NCBI GenBank assembly: GCA_018062105.1
Contig: JAGOSV010000022.1
Coordinates: 1-33,277 of the forward strand
Source of the DNA: Sterolibacterium sp.
GTDB taxonomy: Bacteria > Pseudomonadota > Gammaproteobacteria > Burkholderiales > Rhodocyclaceae
Reading direction: 5' to 3'
DNA length: 33,277 bases
Below are positions 15,832 through 26,723 of the stretch, piece by piece (the stretch's first letter is position 1; each line of letters opens with the position of its first letter). The position numbers were made by a program, and so were the translations under genes. The notes below the pieces were generated by a model, which was given only the letters and a program-made list of their open reading frames with translations, was not told the origin of the DNA and did not search any database.

Positions 15832-16995
15832 TCAGCCACGCACCGTAGGACATGGCTCCTGTTGTTCCTGCTCTGGTTCTGTCTCGGCTCCGGCAGTCTG
15901 CCCGCTCCGTTCCCGATGTGCCTGCGCAACTTCGGTCAATGTCTGGCGCAGTAGCTCCAACCCCACGCCACTACGCGCACTCAAGCGAATCCGCGAGATT
16001 CTAGCATATTCATCCCGCTCCACTCCCGGCGCGACCTGGGTAGCATCGATCTTGTTCCAGACGATGATCTGCGGCACGCCGGCCGCGCCGATTTCCTCGA
16101 GCACCGCATTCACGGCCGCAATCTGCTGGTCACGGTCCGGACTGGAAGAGTCAACGACATGCAGCAGCAAATCCGAGCTAGCCGTCTCTTCCAGCGTGGC
16201 ATGAAACGCCGCCACCAGCGCATGAGGCAGATCACGAATGAAGCCCACCGTATCCGACATCACGATCTGGCCAGCCTCCGGCAGATACAGACGGCGGGAG
16301 GTTGTATCGAGCGTGGCGAACAACTGGTCAGCCGCATAGCTGCCGGCCTTGGTCAAGGCATTGAACAGAGTCGACTTGCCGGCATTGGTGTACCCCACCA
16401 AAGACACCGTCAACACCTCGCGCCGCGCCCGCGCCCGTCGCTGCACCATGCGCTGACGCTCAAGCTGCCTGAGTCGCTCTTTGAGCATGGCAACCCGTTT
16501 GCCAAGCAACCGGCGGTCCGTCTCCAGCTGGGTTTCTCCTGGTCCACGCAGGCCGATCCCGCCCTTCTGACGCTCCAAGTGCGTCCAGCCACGCACCAAC
16601 CGTGTTGCCAGATGCTGCAACTGAGCCAGTTCGACTTGCAGCTTGCCTTCATGACTCTTGGCACGCTGGGCAAAAATATCCAGGATCAGGGCGCTGCGAT
16701 CGACCACCCGGCAACCGAGCACCTTTTCCAGATTGCGCTGCTGACCGGCAGACAGCTCATGATTGAACATGACAATGTCCGCCTGATGCAGCCGGGCCGC
16801 CTCGCCGATTTCCTCTGCCTTGCCCTTGCCGGCATAAGTCGCTGCATCCGGTGCATGGCGCTTGCCGCGAATCACAGCCAGCGGCTGCGCTCCGGCACTG
16901 GCAGCCAGCAAGCTGAACTCCGCCAGGTGTTCCTCATAACCTGCCGTACCGAAATCCAGCTGGACGAGAACGGCACGGATTCTGTTTTCCGTCAT
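15832..16995 (-). CDS. hflX: HflX ribosome-associated GTPase
   Basis: GTPase that binds the 50S subunit and splits stalled ribosomes, for example after heat stress. 387 residues. The HflX N-terminal domain (KRHAPDAATYAGKGKAEEI, VMFNHELSAGQQRNLE) and the GLRGPGETQLETDRRLL linker come first. The G domain has the P loop GYTNAGKST, the DTVGFIRDLPHALVAAFHATLEE switch region and NKID. The Gly-rich G1 and G4 motifs are complete. The C-terminus ends in Glu/Gln-rich sequence. It follows hfq by 51 bases, the classic hfq-hflX arrangement. Confidence 0.96.
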   Translation of the reverse strand: MTENRIRAVLVQLDFGTAGYEEHLAEFSLLAASAGAQPLAVIRGKRHAPDAATYAGKGKAEEIGEAARLHQADIVMFNHELSAGQQRNLEKVLGCRVVDRSALILDIFAQRAKSHEGKLQVELAQLQHLATRLVRGWTHLERQKGGIGLRGPGETQLETDRRLLGKRVAMLKERLRQLERQRMVQRRARARREVLTVSLVGYTNAGKSTLFNALTKAGSYAADQLFATLDTTSRRLYLPEAGQIVMSDTVGFIRDLPHALVAAFHATLEETASSDLLLHVVDSSSPDRDQQIAAVNAVLEEIGAAGVPQIIVWNKIDATQVAPGVERDEYARISRIRLSARSGVGLELLRQTLTEVAQAHRERSGQTAGAETEPEQEQQEPCPTVRG

Positions 16996-17046
16996 GTCAT
17001 CCTTACCCTGAGGGTCGCCGTACCGAACCCAGCACAGACGAAGGAC

Positions 17047-17283
17047 TCAATCGTCCGCATTGTCCTGGCTGATTGTCACCGGACGGCCCGGCACGATGGT
17101 TGAGATAGCATGCTTATAGACCATCTGCGTCACGGTGTTCTTGAGCAGCACGACATATTGATCGAAGGACTCAATGTGCCCCTGCAGCTTGATACCATTC
17201 ACCAGATAGATCGAAACCGGCACATGTTCCTTGCGCAGTGTGTTCAGAAACGGGTCTTGTAACAATTGCCCTTTGTTGCTCAT
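17047..17283 (-). CDS. hfq: Hfq RNA chaperone
   Basis: Sm-like hexamer that pairs small RNAs with mRNAs. 78 residues, the usual short betaproteobacterial form without the long disordered tail of E. coli Hfq. Sm1 contains [30 protein letters not shown], and Sm2 contains [11 protein letters not shown], with the conserved Tyr-Lys-His. The Gln and Phe residues of the proximal RNA-binding face are present, and the C-terminus is acidic (DNADD). GAGGTAG lies 6 bases before ATG 17283. The gene lies 58 bases after der. Confidence 0.98.
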   Translation of the reverse strand: MSNKGQLLQDPFLNTLRKEHVPVSIYLVNGIKLQGHIESFDQYVVLLKNTVTQMVYKHAISTIVPGRPVTISQDNADD

Positions 17284-17341
17284 GGTGTCTACCTCGTTGG
17301 TTGCAATATGTGATGCACTTCAATGTAAGACCCGCCGCAGC

Positions 17342-18727
17342 TCATGAGCGCGGCGGCCGGCCACGGCCGGGTTTCTTGCCCCCTGTACTGCGGGGTTTCC
17401 CGGACTCGTCCTTGTCATACGGATTCTCGCTGCTCTTGAACTGTACGCGCAGCGGCGTTCCCTGCAGTTTGAACCCGGTCATGAAACTTCGTTCCAGATA
17501 ACGTCGATACGATTCTGGCACCTGATCTAGGGCATTGCCGTGAATGATGATCAGGGGCGGATTCTGTCCGCCCTGGTGGGCATAACGCATCTTGGGGCGG
17601 AAAATTCCAGCACGCGGCGGTGCCTGTTTGGCCACAGCCGCCTGCAGCGCGCGCGTCAGCCGCGGTGTCGACAGTTTGGCCATCGCGGCGCCCCAGGCTT
17701 TATCGACCGAATTCAGCACCCCCCCCGTACCTGTATCCTGCAAGGCGGAGATGTAATGGATTCTGGCGAAGCCAAGAAAATTCAACTTGTGCTCGATGTC
17801 CTGCTTGATCTGTTCACGCCGGTAACCATCAACGGCATCCCACTTGTTGACGGCCACCACCAACGCTCGCCCGGCCTCGATGGCAAACCCGGCGATATGT
17901 GCATCCTGATCGGAAATGTCCTGGCTGGCATCCACCATCAGCACCACCACATTGCTTTGCTCGATGGCCTGTAGCGTCTTGATGACAGAGAACTTCTCGA
18001 TGGCCTCGAAAACCTTGCCGCGCCGCCGCAAGCCAGCGGTATCGACCAGCACATAATTGCGCCCTTCGCGACTGAAAGGAATCTCGATGGCATCGCGCGT
18101 CGTACCCGGCAGGTCGAAGGCAATGACGCGCTCCTCCCCCAGCAGGGCATTGACGAAGGTGCTCTTGCCCACATTGGGCCGCCCGGCAATGGCTACGCGC
18201 GGCCCATGATCCGCACGCTCCTCCTCATCCTCCGCAGGAAACGCCGCCAAAGCCTCATCGACCAGCGCTCGCACACCATCGCCATGCGCCGCCGAAATAA
18301 CCAGTGGCTCGCCGCAACCCAATTCATGAAACTCGGCCGCCACGACCGGACGATTCATGCCCTCCGCCTTGTTGACCACCAGCAGCAACGGACGCCCGGC
18401 CTTACGCAGACGGTCTGCGATTTCCTGATCCTGCGGCGTCATCCCAACCCGGCCATCGACCACGAACAGCAGCACATCCGCCTCGGCAATGGCACTTTCT
18501 GCCTGACGCGCCATTTCGTGCATGATGCCACCCTTGGCCTGTGGCTCGAAGCCCCCGGTATCGACGACCAGATAGGGGCGATCACCGAGACGGCCATGCC
18601 CGTAGTGACGGTCGCGCGTCAGCCCCGGAAAATCGGCCACCAGGGCATCCCGCGTCCGGGTCATGCGGTTGAACAGCGTTGACTTCCCCACATTCGGGCG
18701 TCCAACGATCACAAGTGTCGGCTTCAT
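17342..18727 (-). CDS. der: Der (EngA) double GTPase
   Basis: Essential GTPase for 50S ribosomal subunit assembly. 461 residues with two tandem G domains, unique to this family: the first P loop is [14 protein letters not shown] near residue 8 and the second [15 protein letters not shown] near residue 182. DTGGFE and [10 protein letters not shown] are the two switch II regions; NKAEG and NKWDAVD are the base-recognition motifs. The KH-like C-terminal domain ([28 protein letters not shown]) ends in a basic Arg/Gly/Lys tail. It lies 31 bases after bamB. Confidence 0.97.
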   Translation of the reverse strand: MKPTLVIVGRPNVGKSTLFNRMTRTRDALVADFPGLTRDRHYGHGRLGDRPYLVVDTGGFEPQAKGGIMHEMARQAESAIAEADVLLFVVDGRVGMTPQDQEIADRLRKAGRPLLLVVNKAEGMNRPVVAAEFHELGCGEPLVISAAHGDGVRALVDEALAAFPAEDEEERADHGPRVAIAGRPNVGKSTFVNALLGEERVIAFDLPGTTRDAIEIPFSREGRNYVLVDTAGLRRRGKVFEAIEKFSVIKTLQAIEQSNVVVLMVDASQDISDQDAHIAGFAIEAGRALVVAVNKWDAVDGYRREQIKQDIEHKLNFLGFARIHYISALQDTGTGGVLNSVDKAWGAAMAKLSTPRLTRALQAAVAKQAPPRAGIFRPKMRYAHQGGQNPPLIIIHGNALDQVPESYRRYLERSFMTGFKLQGTPLRVQFKSSENPYDKDESGKPRSTGGKKPGRGRPPRS

Positions 18728-18758
18728 GATTCAGCGTGCCACGGTATCAACATCGGGG

Positions 18759-19901
18759 TCATTTCATCGACAAGGCGTACAACGAACCGTCCTGTGTCTG
18801 AACGACCACCCCTCCTTGATAGGATTGCGGATCCGCCAGCACCGGGCTGCCATCCGTCTCGAAGCGTGCGGCAAAGCCACCATCCTCCTGCCGCAGCAGA
18901 TGAACAATGCCGGAACGATCCGCCACAACGATGTGATGAGCCACTGCCAACGGGCGGGACAGCCCCCGGTAAGACAAGCGATCCTGCTTCCAGAGGCTGG
19001 AGCCGCTCTGGCGATCAAAAGCCAGCACCGTTCCCTTCTCGTCGCTCACATAAACGCCCTTCTGATCGACATCGAGACCCGCCACGCTCGACACATCGCG
19101 TGACCAGAGCAGGCTGCCATTGCTCAGTTCAAAGCAGGCTACACGTCCCTGATAAGCCACAGCACACACCTGGCTGCCATAAACTACCGGGGCACTGGTC
19201 AGATCCGCCACCCGCTCAAGTTCCGTCGTTCCCTTAGGCAAGGCGACAGCGCCTTCCCACAAAGCCCCCCCGTTAGCCGGGCTCAAGGCCACTAGCTTGC
19301 CCCCCGGAAAGCCGGCCAGGATGGCACGCCCGCCCAGGACAACGCCGACATGGCTGCGCAATGACAAGGTCGGCGTATTACGCTGGTACACCCAGCGCCG
19401 CTTTCCATCATTGGCCTCAAACGCAAAAATGCGCGCATCACCACTGCGCACGATGACCACCCCGTCCCCTACGGTCGGTGCCGCCAGGATTTCAGAACTG
19501 ACCTGCGCCCGCCACAGCGGCTTGCCATTGGCGGCATCGAAGGTCAGCACCTCACCCTTGGCCGTCCCCACTGCCACCAGACGGCCATTACTGCCCACCC
19601 CTCCCGACAGCGCCTGACCAACCTGAATGCGCCAAACCACCTTGCCTTCGTCAAACCTGGCCAGCGCGCCATCGGCACCGGCCGCATACACACTGCCTCC
19701 GGCGACCGCCGGGGTAAAGACATGGTTATCCGCCGCAGACAGCCGCTCGCGCCACAGGCTGCGCACCTCGGCAGTCGCCTTGAAGGCCGTCAATTCAGCC
19801 GGTTTGTTCCTGACCTCACGGGCAAAAGGATTGAGCGATGAGCAGGCCGACAAGGCCAGCGACCACAACACCGCCTGCACGACTGCGGTACGGCGCATCA
19901 T
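18759..19901 (-). CDS. bamB: BamB outer-membrane assembly lipoprotein
   Basis: Beta-propeller lipoprotein of the BAM complex that inserts outer-membrane proteins. 380 residues. The signal peptide ends in the lipobox LSAC with lipidated Cys20 (Cys19-20 region if the second ATG is used). PQQ-like propeller repeats run through the rest: SVYAAGADGALARFD, GKPLWRAQVSSEILAAP, ARIFAFEANDGKRRWVYQ, GSSLWKQDRLSYRGLSRP. The ATG overlaps the stop of the yfgM-like gene by four bases (ATGA), matching the conserved hisS-yfgM-bamB-der order of proteobacteria. There are two consecutive ATG codons at the start. Confidence 0.96.
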   Translation of the reverse strand: MMRRTAVVQAVLWSLALSACSSLNPFAREVRNKPAELTAFKATAEVRSLWRERLSAADNHVFTPAVAGGSVYAAGADGALARFDEGKVVWRIQVGQALSGGVGSNGRLVAVGTAKGEVLTFDAANGKPLWRAQVSSEILAAPTVGDGVVIVRSGDARIFAFEANDGKRRWVYQRNTPTLSLRSHVGVVLGGRAILAGFPGGKLVALSPANGGALWEGAVALPKGTTELERVADLTSAPVVYGSQVCAVAYQGRVACFELSNGSLLWSRDVSSVAGLDVDQKGVYVSDEKGTVLAFDRQSGSSLWKQDRLSYRGLSRPLAVAHHIVVADRSGIVHLLRQEDGGFAARFETDGSPVLADPQSYQGGVVVQTQDGSLYALSMK

Positions 19902-20635
19902 GGCTGGGTTCCCTTGTGATCGGCTGCCGGGGCAGCAGCAGTCGCCGCCGGTGCCACTGATGCCGCCGGTGCCGCAGCATGCTGTGCATCGAGTTTGACC
20001 TGCAAAAGCTCGCGATAAGGCCCCGGGCGCTGGGCTGTACCGGCAGATTTCTGCAATTCATCCAGCTTGTTGAGTGCCATCTGATAAGCCGCTCTCGCTT
20101 CAGCGCTCTTACCCTGGGCTGACAGGACATCGCCCTTGAGTTCCTCGAAGCGTGGCGCAAATGGCAAGGTATGCTCCGCTGCCAGCTGCTTGAGTGCTTC
20201 GTCATAAGCCTTTTCACCAAAATACAGTGAGGCCAGACGTATCCGCGCCAGATCGCGCAAACCGGGATCAGGTGCATGCTCCACCGCCCAGCTCAGCTGA
20301 GCCTTGGCAGTCTGGGTATCGGCAACGTCCATCTGCAGACGGGCCGACAGTAATGCACCCATGCTGGCATAAGCCGTCCCCGGAAATTTGGCAATCAGTT
20401 CTCCAGCTGCCTCACGGGTTCTCTTGGCATCGCGCCCGCGTGCTGCCTCCTCGACGACGACATACAGTGCCCCGGCCTGCTTGGCCTGATTGCGCTGCCA
20501 CCAGTTCCAGCCCTGCCAGGCGGCAACCGCCAGGGTCACGACCAGCACCGCAGCGGTCAGCCAATGACCATAGCGCTGCCACCAGACCTTCAGTTCGTCG
20601 ATCTGTTCCTGTTCTTCGAGATCATAGACTGCCAT
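19898..20635 (-). CDS. YfgM-like tetratricopeptide membrane protein (TPR_21)
   Basis: 245-residue inner-membrane protein whose E. coli relative YfgM sits with the Sec translocon and periplasmic chaperone PpiD. The cytoplasmic start [19 protein letters not shown] is the family signature. One membrane segment (about 24-40, [15 protein letters not shown]) follows, then a periplasmic helical TPR-like region ([46 protein letters not shown]). The tail is Ala/Pro-rich and probably disordered. I start it at ATG 20635, which overlaps the hisS end by 14 bases; the frame extends to 20719 but adds only sequence antisense to family expectation. Confidence 0.93.
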   Translation of the reverse strand: MAVYDLEEQEQIDELKVWWQRYGHWLTAAVLVVTLAVAAWQGWNWWQRNQAKQAGALYVVVEEAARGRDAKRTREAAGELIAKFPGTAYASMGALLSARLQMDVADTQTAKAQLSWAVEHAPDPGLRDLARIRLASLYFGEKAYDEALKQLAAEHTLPFAPRFEELKGDVLSAQGKSAEARAAYQMALNKLDELQKSAGTAQRPGPYRELLQVKLDAQHAAAPAASVAPAATAAAPAADHKGTQP

Positions 20636-21920
20636 CTTCGTCCTCCCGTCCAAAAAACAGCTGCCCAATGACTTCGGGCAACCGGTCCACTGCGACACGC
20701 TGCTGCGTGCCGCCCTCACGCAAGGTTTTCACCGTCACCTCAGCCGCAGCCACCTCATCCTCGCCAAGAATGAGGGCCAGGGTAGCGCCCGAGGCATCCG
20801 CCCGCTTCATCTGCGCCTTGAAACTACCCCCGCCACAATGCAGCTGCACGGCAAATCCTTGGCTGCGCAATGCTTCCGCCATCAGGAAGGCCTGACGCTG
20901 CGCCGCTGCCCCCTGATGCACCAGATAGGCATCGGGTGCCGCCATTGCCGTCGCCGCCCCCCCCTGTTCCTGCCACAAGGCCAGGACACGCTCCATGCCG
21001 ATGGCAAAACCACAGGCCGGTGCGGGCTTGCCGCCCAGCTGTGCCACCAGACCATCGTAACGCCCGCCGGCACACACCGTGCCCTGCGCCCCGAGACGGT
21101 CGGTAACCCATTCAAAGACGGTCAGGTTGTAATAATCCAGCCCACGCACCAGCCGTGGGTTGATACGGCAGGCGATGCCGGCATCCTTGAGCAGCCCCTG
21201 CACCTCCTCGAAATGCTTCAGCGAGGCCTCACCAAGATAATCCATCAGCCGGGGGGCTGCCTCGACGATTTCCTGCATCGCCGGATTCTTGCTGTCGAGA
21301 ATGCGCAACGGGTTGCTGTGCAGGCGCCGCTGGGCATCGGCATCGAGTGCCGCCGCGTGCCGCTCGAAGTGCTGGATCAAGGCACTGCGGTGCTGCTGGC
21401 GCTCTTCGAGCTGTCCCAGTGTATTGATTTCGAGGTGGATGCCTTCCAGCCCCAGGTCATCCCAGAGACGCTGCCCCATCAGTATCTGCTCGGCATCGAT
21501 ATCCGGCCCGGCAAACCCCAGAGCCTCTACCCCGATCTGGTGAAACTGACGGTAGCGCCCCTTCTGCGGCCGCTCATGGCGGAACATCGGGCCGGCATAC
21601 CACAGACGCTTCGGGCCGTCATACAGCAGGTTGTGCTGCAACACCGCCCGCACACAGCTGGCCGTGCCTTCCGGGCGCAAGGTTAGCTGCTCGCCGTTCA
21701 GGCTGTCGGTGAAGGAATACATTTCCTTCTCGACGATGTCCGTCACCGCCCCGATCGCCCGGGCAAACAGTGGCGTTGCTTCCACCAGCGGCATGCGGAT
21801 CGGCCGATAGCCATAGCTGCGCAGCCAGGTACGGACGAGCTCCTCAAACTGTTCCCAGCACTCGGCCTCCTCCGGCAAGATGTCGTTCATGCCCCGTATG
21901 GCCTGCAATACCTGACTCAT
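20622..21920 (-). CDS. hisS: Histidyl-tRNA synthetase
   Basis: Class II synthetase that charges tRNA-His. 432 residues from ATG 21920 ([16 protein letters not shown]), the family start; it overlaps the ispG stop by four bases (ATGA) with GGAAGGGA just upstream. Motif 1 is near [21 protein letters not shown] and motif 2 includes [12 protein letters not shown] and [17 protein letters not shown]. The HisRS-specific loops are [15 protein letters not shown] and [10 protein letters not shown], with [10 protein letters not shown] as motif 3. The anticodon-binding domain forms the last 100 residues. Paralogue hisZ lies further along the same strand. Confidence 0.97.
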   Translation of the reverse strand: MSQVLQAIRGMNDILPEEAECWEQFEELVRTWLRSYGYRPIRMPLVEATPLFARAIGAVTDIVEKEMYSFTDSLNGEQLTLRPEGTASCVRAVLQHNLLYDGPKRLWYAGPMFRHERPQKGRYRQFHQIGVEALGFAGPDIDAEQILMGQRLWDDLGLEGIHLEINTLGQLEERQQHRSALIQHFERHAAALDADAQRRLHSNPLRILDSKNPAMQEIVEAAPRLMDYLGEASLKHFEEVQGLLKDAGIACRINPRLVRGLDYYNLTVFEWVTDRLGAQGTVCAGGRYDGLVAQLGGKPAPACGFAIGMERVLALWQEQGGAATAMAAPDAYLVHQGAAAQRQAFLMAEALRSQGFAVQLHCGGGSFKAQMKRADASGATLALILGEDEVAAAEVTVKTLREGGTQQRVAVDRLPEVIGQLFFGREDEDGSL

Positions 21921-23197
21921 GCTTCCCTTCCGTTTGCGGATTCGACCTGACACGATGCATCAGTGCGAGGGTAAGTGCGCGCCACATAGTCGTCGATGAT
22001 GGCGCGAAACTCGCTAGCGATGTGTTCACCTTTCAGCGTTACCGTACGCTCGCCATCGACATACACCGGTGCTACCGGCATCTCGCCCGTTCCCGGCAGG
22101 CTGATGCCGATGTTGGCATGCTTGCTTTCGCCCGGGCCATTGACCACGCAGCCCATCACAGCCAGGGTCATGTTCTCCACACCCATATGCCGCTGCCGCC
22201 AGACCGGCATGCTGTTGCGCACATAGTCCTGAATATCCTGGGCCAGTTCCTGGAACACCGTGCTCGTTGTCCGGCCACAGCCCGGACAGGCCGCCACCAG
22301 CGGGGTGAACGCCCGCAACCCCATGGTCTGCAGGATTTCCTGCGCCACGATGACTTCCCGGGTGCGCTCGCCGCCCGGCTCCGGCGTCAATGACACCCGG
22401 ATGGTGTCCCCGATACCTTCCTGCAGCAGTACCGACAAGGCTGCCGTAGACGCCACGATGCCCTTGGAGCCCATGCCGGCCTCGGTCAGCCCGAGGTGCA
22501 GGGGGTAATCGCAGCGTACCGCCAGATCACGATAAATGGCGATCAGATCCTGCACGGCGGAAACCTTGCAGGACAGTATGATCCGTTCCCCCGGCAGGCC
22601 CAGCGCCTCGGCGCGTGCCGCGCTTTCCAGAGCCGAGGCCACCATCGCTTCACGCATGATGGCGGCAGCATCACGCGGCACCGGGCGGGCAGCATTCTCA
22701 TCCATGATGCGGGCCAGCAGAGACTGATCCAGACTGCCCCAATTCACGCCGATACGCACCGGTTTTTCAAAGCGACAGGCAATCTCGATGAGCTGGGCGA
22801 ACTGCTCATCGCGGCTCTTGCCTTTGCCCACGTTGCCCGGGTTGATGCGCAGCTTGTCAAGCGTGGCCGCGCAGTCCGGGAACTCCTCCAGCAGCTTGTG
22901 GCCATTGAAGTGAAAATCCCCGACCAGCGGCACTTCGACACCCATCCGCAACAACTGTTCACGTATCCGTGGCACGGCAGCGGCCGCCTCGCGACTATTC
23001 ACGGTAATGCGCACGATCTCAGAGCCGGCGCGCGCCAGCTGCGCCACCTGGATGGCCGTAGCGACATGATCCACCGTATCCGTGTTGGTCATGGATTGCA
23101 CGACCACCGGAGCGTCCCCGCCAATGGGCACGCCCCCGACCTGGCACTGACGGGTCGGGTGGCGAGAGGCCAGCCCCTCCCTCATTTGGATTGCCAA
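21917..23197 (-). CDS. ispG: 4-hydroxy-3-methylbut-2-enyl diphosphate synthase
   Basis: Iron-sulphur enzyme converting cyclic methylerythritol diphosphate to HMBPP, the penultimate step of the MEP isoprenoid pathway. 426 residues. The N-terminal barrel domain ([41 protein letters not shown]) leads to the iron-sulphur domain. Cluster ligands are in CPGCGRTT and in the later segment [20 protein letters not shown]. Two Cys of the first motif and one of the second bind the 4Fe-4S cluster, and the conserved Glu follows. It lies 14 bases after the rodZ-like gene. The electron donor (flavodoxin or ferredoxin) is not encoded here. Confidence 0.97.
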   Translation of the reverse strand: MAIQMREGLASRHPTRQCQVGGVPIGGDAPVVVQSMTNTDTVDHVATAIQVAQLARAGSEIVRITVNSREAAAAVPRIREQLLRMGVEVPLVGDFHFNGHKLLEEFPDCAATLDKLRINPGNVGKGKSRDEQFAQLIEIACRFEKPVRIGVNWGSLDQSLLARIMDENAARPVPRDAAAIMREAMVASALESAARAEALGLPGERIILSCKVSAVQDLIAIYRDLAVRCDYPLHLGLTEAGMGSKGIVASTAALSVLLQEGIGDTIRVSLTPEPGGERTREVIVAQEILQTMGLRAFTPLVAACPGCGRTTSTVFQELAQDIQDYVRNSMPVWRQRHMGVENMTLAVMGCVVNGPGESKHANIGISLPGTGEMPVAPVYVDGERTVTLKGEHIASEFRAIIDDYVARTYPRTDASCQVESANGREA

Positions 23198-23211
23198 GCG
23201 ATATTCTCCAT

Positions 23212-24165
23212 TTACTCGAGCGTCAGACGGGCGACATCGACCTGGGTATGCGGCGCGAGATCGACCGCCGTCTCGCCATACTGCAGGCGAACGCTCGAAG
23301 CATTGCTGATGACGATGGACAGAGGAGGCTTGCCACGCACGACCTGCTGCGTACCGGCCAGGTTATTCTGGGCATACACCACGCGCCGGTCAGCATCCTT
23401 GACCTCAACCCAGGCCGTTCCGTCAAAAGCAAAAGTCAGGGGACGCAATGCCGCCGCTTCCGAATTATCCTCAGGTCTGCGCTCGGTGCCAGCGTCCGCA
23501 GCCACAGAAACGGGTGCAGAAGCAGCCCCAGGGAGCGGCGGCTTGCTGCTCACCGGAACCGCCCCAGGCGTTGCCACCGTTTTTTCGGCACGAACCAGCA
23601 AGGCCGCCGCCGTATCCTCCGGAGCGCTCAAGGGCCGTGCTGCGGCCTGTGCAGCCTGTGCTGAAGCCGCAGCCTGCAGCGCCGCCGCATCCTCTCCATT
23701 CATGGCCGTCCCACCCTCACCAGGGGAATACCTCATGTGGACGCCAGCCGCCACGATAACCCCACCCAAGATGACTGCCAGCAGTACCCGGCGCCACGGC
23801 CAGCCGCGCTCGATCAAGGGCGGCAAGTCCGAAACATCGAGCTGATCCATGGTCGTGGCAACACACACGCTGCTCAGCTGCCGGTCCAGCAGCTGCAACA
23901 ACGGTGCTGGTTCGATTCGCAGCAAGCGGGCATAGCTGCGCACAAAGCCGCGCACAATGGCGGCCTCGGGCAAGCTGGAAAAATCATCACGCTCCAGTGC
24001 CGCAATCTGGCGGGGGCTGAAACGGACGACGCGCGCCACATCCTCCACGGCCAACCCTTGCGCACCGCGTGCTGCAGCCAGGCGCTGTCCCAATGTTGCG
24101 GCCTCATCGGGGCACACTGCCGCCCCGGGTGTGCCCTGTGCGGGCAATCCAGTTATTTCAGTCAT
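23212..24165 (-). CDS. rodZ: RodZ-like helix-turn-helix membrane protein
   Basis: 317-residue bitopic protein that in rods links MreB to the cell-wall elongation machinery. The cytoplasmic N-terminus has an HTH_25 helix-turn-helix (about 24-85: [46 protein letters not shown]). A basic WPWRR anchor and one membrane segment (about 124-143) follow. Next is an Ala/Pro-rich periplasmic linker, then a C-terminal DUF4115 beta domain ([39 protein letters not shown]). I start it at ATG 24165, overlapping the pilW stop by 8 bases; the longer frame to 24273 is shadow. Gene order rlmN-pilW-rodZ-ispG-hisS is conserved in proteobacteria. Confidence 0.92.
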   Translation of the reverse strand: MTEITGLPAQGTPGAAVCPDEAATLGQRLAAARGAQGLAVEDVARVVRFSPRQIAALERDDFSSLPEAAIVRGFVRSYARLLRIEPAPLLQLLDRQLSSVCVATTMDQLDVSDLPPLIERGWPWRRVLLAVILGGVIVAAGVHMRYSPGEGGTAMNGEDAAALQAAASAQAAQAAARPLSAPEDTAAALLVRAEKTVATPGAVPVSSKPPLPGAASAPVSVAADAGTERRPEDNSEAAALRPLTFAFDGTAWVEVKDADRRVVYAQNNLAGTQQVVRGKPPLSIVISNASSVRLQYGETAVDLAPHTQVDVARLTLE

Positions 24166-24955
24166 ATTCACCACGAGACAGCTTGATCTGCTCGGGACTC
24201 CCAGGGAAATTACGCTGCAATTGTGCTGCATAGCGCTTCTCGCTATCACGAGCCCCTTGATGGCGTGCCACACGCAATGCCAGCCAGAGCGCGGCTGCCC
24301 CCGGCTCGGTCACTCTGTCCAGCTCCGCCAGACGCAACTGTGCCACGGCCATCTGGCCACGACGATAGGCAATGTCGGCCAATGAAAAAAGAGCCAACGT
24401 ATTTTGCGGATCGAAACGCAGGGCACGACTGAAATAACCCTCTGCTGCGTCATCGTCCTTCAGGCGCAGCAGGCAAATCCCGGCATTGACATGGGGCATG
24501 ACCGGCGTGACATACAGGGGGGCACGAATGGCGACATTGAAATAATCCAGGGCGCGCCGCTCCCGGCCTGTCTGGCACAGGAACCAGCCAAAACTATTGT
24601 TGATTTCCGGATCATTCGGCGCCAGCCGCAGTGCCGCCTCGAAACTTTGTTCCGCCGCCGCATTTTCCCGCAGCTGCATATAGGCCAGCCCCATCAGGTT
24701 ATGGGCGGGAGCATAACCAGGATCGGCAACCAAGGCCACGCGCCCTTCATCCAGCGCCACGGCAACCGTGCCCTTTTGCAAATAGAGCGCACCAAGCTCG
24801 GTATGCACCTTGGCACGCTGCTGCGCGTCGCTGGCCGCAGCCTGTTGCGACATGGGCTGCTCTGCCGGGCGATCCGTTCCTGCCGGCGTCGCAGCACAGC
24901 CCGCCAGCAACAGGAGCATTCCCCACACAGCAAAAATAACGGAAAAGTTTTTCAT
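24158..24955 (-). CDS. pilW: PilW/PilF type IV pilus biogenesis TPR lipoprotein
   Basis: 265-residue pilotin-type lipoprotein that helps the PilQ secretin reach and assemble in the outer membrane. The signal peptide ends in LLAGC with lipidated Cys20. Tandem TPR motifs follow: [60 protein letters not shown], and [21 protein letters not shown] 24955 overlaps the rlmN stop by four bases (ATGA). A longer frame up to 25099 would add a His/Pro-rich start lacking a signal peptide and is rejected. No other pilus gene is present in the window. Confidence 0.93.
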   Translation of the reverse strand: MKNFSVIFAVWGMLLLLAGCAATPAGTDRPAEQPMSQQAAASDAQQRAKVHTELGALYLQKGTVAVALDEGRVALVADPGYAPAHNLMGLAYMQLRENAAAEQSFEAALRLAPNDPEINNSFGWFLCQTGRERRALDYFNVAIRAPLYVTPVMPHVNAGICLLRLKDDDAAEGYFSRALRFDPQNTLALFSLADIAYRRGQMAVAQLRLAELDRVTEPGAAALWLALRVARHQGARDSEKRYAAQLQRNFPGSPEQIKLSRGEYD

Positions 24956-26145
24956 GACCGATGCAATATGACCGTGGCCGTGGCTTCTGTCTCGGCCTCG
25001 GCGGCGAGCGGTTGAGCAACCCGCGCAGTGTGGATGGTGCGGGTGGTGCGGATGGTACGGGTAGTGCGATCCTGAACCTGACCGGCCAGCTGCCCGCAAG
25101 CAGCATCGATGTCATCCCCACGCGTCTTGCGCGTCGTCGTGACCACCCCTGCCGCCATGAGAATATCGGCAAACCGCCGCACCCGGGGGGCAGCAGAACG
25201 GCGAAAACCAGAGCCCGGGAAGGGATTGAAGGGAATCAGGTTGAACTTGCAGGGCACATCGCGCGTCAGCTGCAATAGCTCATGGGCATGCTCATCATGG
25301 TCATTGACACCTGCCAGCATGACATATTCGAACGTCACGAAGTCACGCGGTGCCTTGTCCAGATAACGACGACAGGCGGCCATCAGCTCGACCAGCGGGT
25401 ACTTGCGGTTGATCGGCACCAGTTGATCGCGCAGGGCATCATTGGGCGCATGCAGAGAAACGGCCAGAGCCACGGGGCACGCCTCACGCAAGCGATCCAT
25501 GGCCGGCACCAGCCCCGAAGTCGATACCGTAACCCGGCGGCGCGACAGACCATAGGCATGATCGTCCAACATCAGATGTAAAGCGGCAAGGACATTGTCC
25601 AGATTGGCCAGCGGCTCCCCCATGCCCATCAGCACCACATTGCTGACGATGCGCTCGCGCCCACCGGATTCCTGCATTTCAGCGGGGGTGAGCAGACGAT
25701 TGGCCTGCCAGAGCTGACCGATGATCTCCGCCACCGTCAGGTTGCGGTTGAAGCCCTGCTTGCCCGTCGAGCAAAAGGCACAATCGAGCGCGCAACCGGC
25801 CTGGGTCGACACACACAAAGTGCCGCGCCCACCCTCCGGGATAAAGACCGTCTCGATGGCATTGCCCTTGCCGACGTCGAACAGGAATTTACGGGTACCA
25901 TCTTCCGAATGGCTGTCGCGCACCAGCGCCGGCGGCTGAACGCAAGCGGCAAGCGCCAGGCGCTCCCGCAAATCCCGGGCAATGTCCGTCATCCGGGCAA
26001 ACTCATCCACACCGGACTGATGCAGCCAGTGCATTACCTGATGCGCCCGCATCCGGCTACGTGCCGGAGCCTCACCCAGGGTCACGAAAAACCTGGACAG
26101 CCCGGCCGCGTCGAGATCGAGTAAGTTGGGGTTTTCCGGCACCAT
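24952..26145 (-). CDS. rlmN: Dual-specificity 23S rRNA / tRNA adenine-C2 methyltransferase
   Basis: Radical SAM enzyme methylating C2 of A2503 in 23S rRNA and A37 in some tRNAs. 397 residues. The radical SAM cluster motif is CALDCAFC (Cys118, 122, 125) followed by [23 protein letters not shown] is the SAM-binding GEP motif. The C-terminus has [18 protein letters not shown], where family members usually carry a catalytic Cys in this segment or just after (here Cys350). About 40 residues beyond the usual end are extra, starting with a [12 protein letters not shown] repeat; the last codons overlap pilW. The gap from ndk is 73 bases. Confidence 0.96.
   Translation of the reverse strand: MVPENPNLLDLDAAGLSRFFVTLGEAPARSRMRAHQVMHWLHQSGVDEFARMTDIARDLRERLALAACVQPPALVRDSHSEDGTRKFLFDVGKGNAIETVFIPEGGRGTLCVSTQAGCALDCAFCSTGKQGFNRNLTVAEIIGQLWQANRLLTPAEMQESGGRERIVSNVVLMGMGEPLANLDNVLAALHLMLDDHAYGLSRRRVTVSTSGLVPAMDRLREACPVALAVSLHAPNDALRDQLVPINRKYPLVELMAACRRYLDKAPRDFVTFEYVMLAGVNDHDEHAHELLQLTRDVPCKFNLIPFNPFPGSGFRRSAAPRVRRFADILMAAGVVTTTRKTRGDDIDAACGQLAGQVQDRTTRTIRTTRTIHTARVAQPLAAEAETEATATVILHRS
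25026..25070 (-). repeat. Imperfect tandem repeat in the 3' end of rlmN
   Basis: On the minus strand, units built on CGCACCA(T/C)C recur about five times, encoding [12 protein letters not shown]. The segment lies in the non-conserved tail of RlmN, 70-115 bases before the pilW start. Confidence 0.7.
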
Positions 26146-26218
26146 GAACGAGCCTCCCGCCTCCGGAATGCCTCAGAATATCCAGAGGATTCCGGTTCCG
26201 AAGGTTCCGCGTGAGGGG

Positions 26219-26644
26219 TCAGCGCGTATAGACGCTGGACGACGGGAAGAAGTAGGCAATTTCAACAGCCGCCGTTTCCGGTGCATCGGAGCCATGGACG
26301 GCATTGGCATCGATGCTGTCGGCGAAATCGGCGCGGATGGTGCCCGGTGCGGCCTTCTTGGGGTCGGTAGCACCCATCAGGTCGCGGTTACGCAAAACGG
26401 CACCTTCACCTTCCAGTACCTGGATCATCACCGGCCCGGAGATCATGAACTCGACCAGATCCTTGAAGAAAGGACGCTCGCGATGCACGGCATAAAAGCC
26501 TTCAGCCTCACGACGCGACAGGTGCGCCATCCTCGAGGCCACGACCTTCAGGCCGGCGGCTTCAAAGCGGGTATAGATCTGACCAATGACGTTCTTGGCA
26601 ACGGCGTCCGGCTTGATGATGGACAGGGTACGTTCAACAGCCAT
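26219..26644 (-). CDS. ndk: Nucleoside diphosphate kinase
   Basis: Transfers the terminal phosphate of ATP to other nucleoside diphosphates through a phospho-His intermediate. 141 residues, the normal length. The start [51 protein letters not shown] and [21 protein letters not shown] are all conserved, and the active His lies in NAVHGSD. It ends in the usual EIAYFFP. GGAG lies 10 bases before ATG 26644. It appears to open the sixteen-gene minus-strand series. Confidence 0.98.
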   Translation of the reverse strand: MAVERTLSIIKPDAVAKNVIGQIYTRFEAAGLKVVASRMAHLSRREAEGFYAVHRERPFFKDLVEFMISGPVMIQVLEGEGAVLRNRDLMGATDPKKAAPGTIRADFADSIDANAVHGSDAPETAAVEIAYFFPSSSVYTR

Positions 26645-26676
26645 GTTTGCTTACTCCAGGTAAGGTTGAAAAAAAT

Positions 26677-26682
26677 TGTATA
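26677..26682 (-). promoter_or_regulatory. Possible -10 box of the ndk promoter
   Basis: On the minus strand TATACA, followed by AT, lies about 32 bases before the ndk ATG in an AT-rich gap. No good -35 hexamer stands 16-18 bases upstream. Confidence 0.35.
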
Positions 26683-26723
26683 ACTTGCCATTCTAATGGA
26701 TTCCGGCGGCGCCCCCTCAGACT

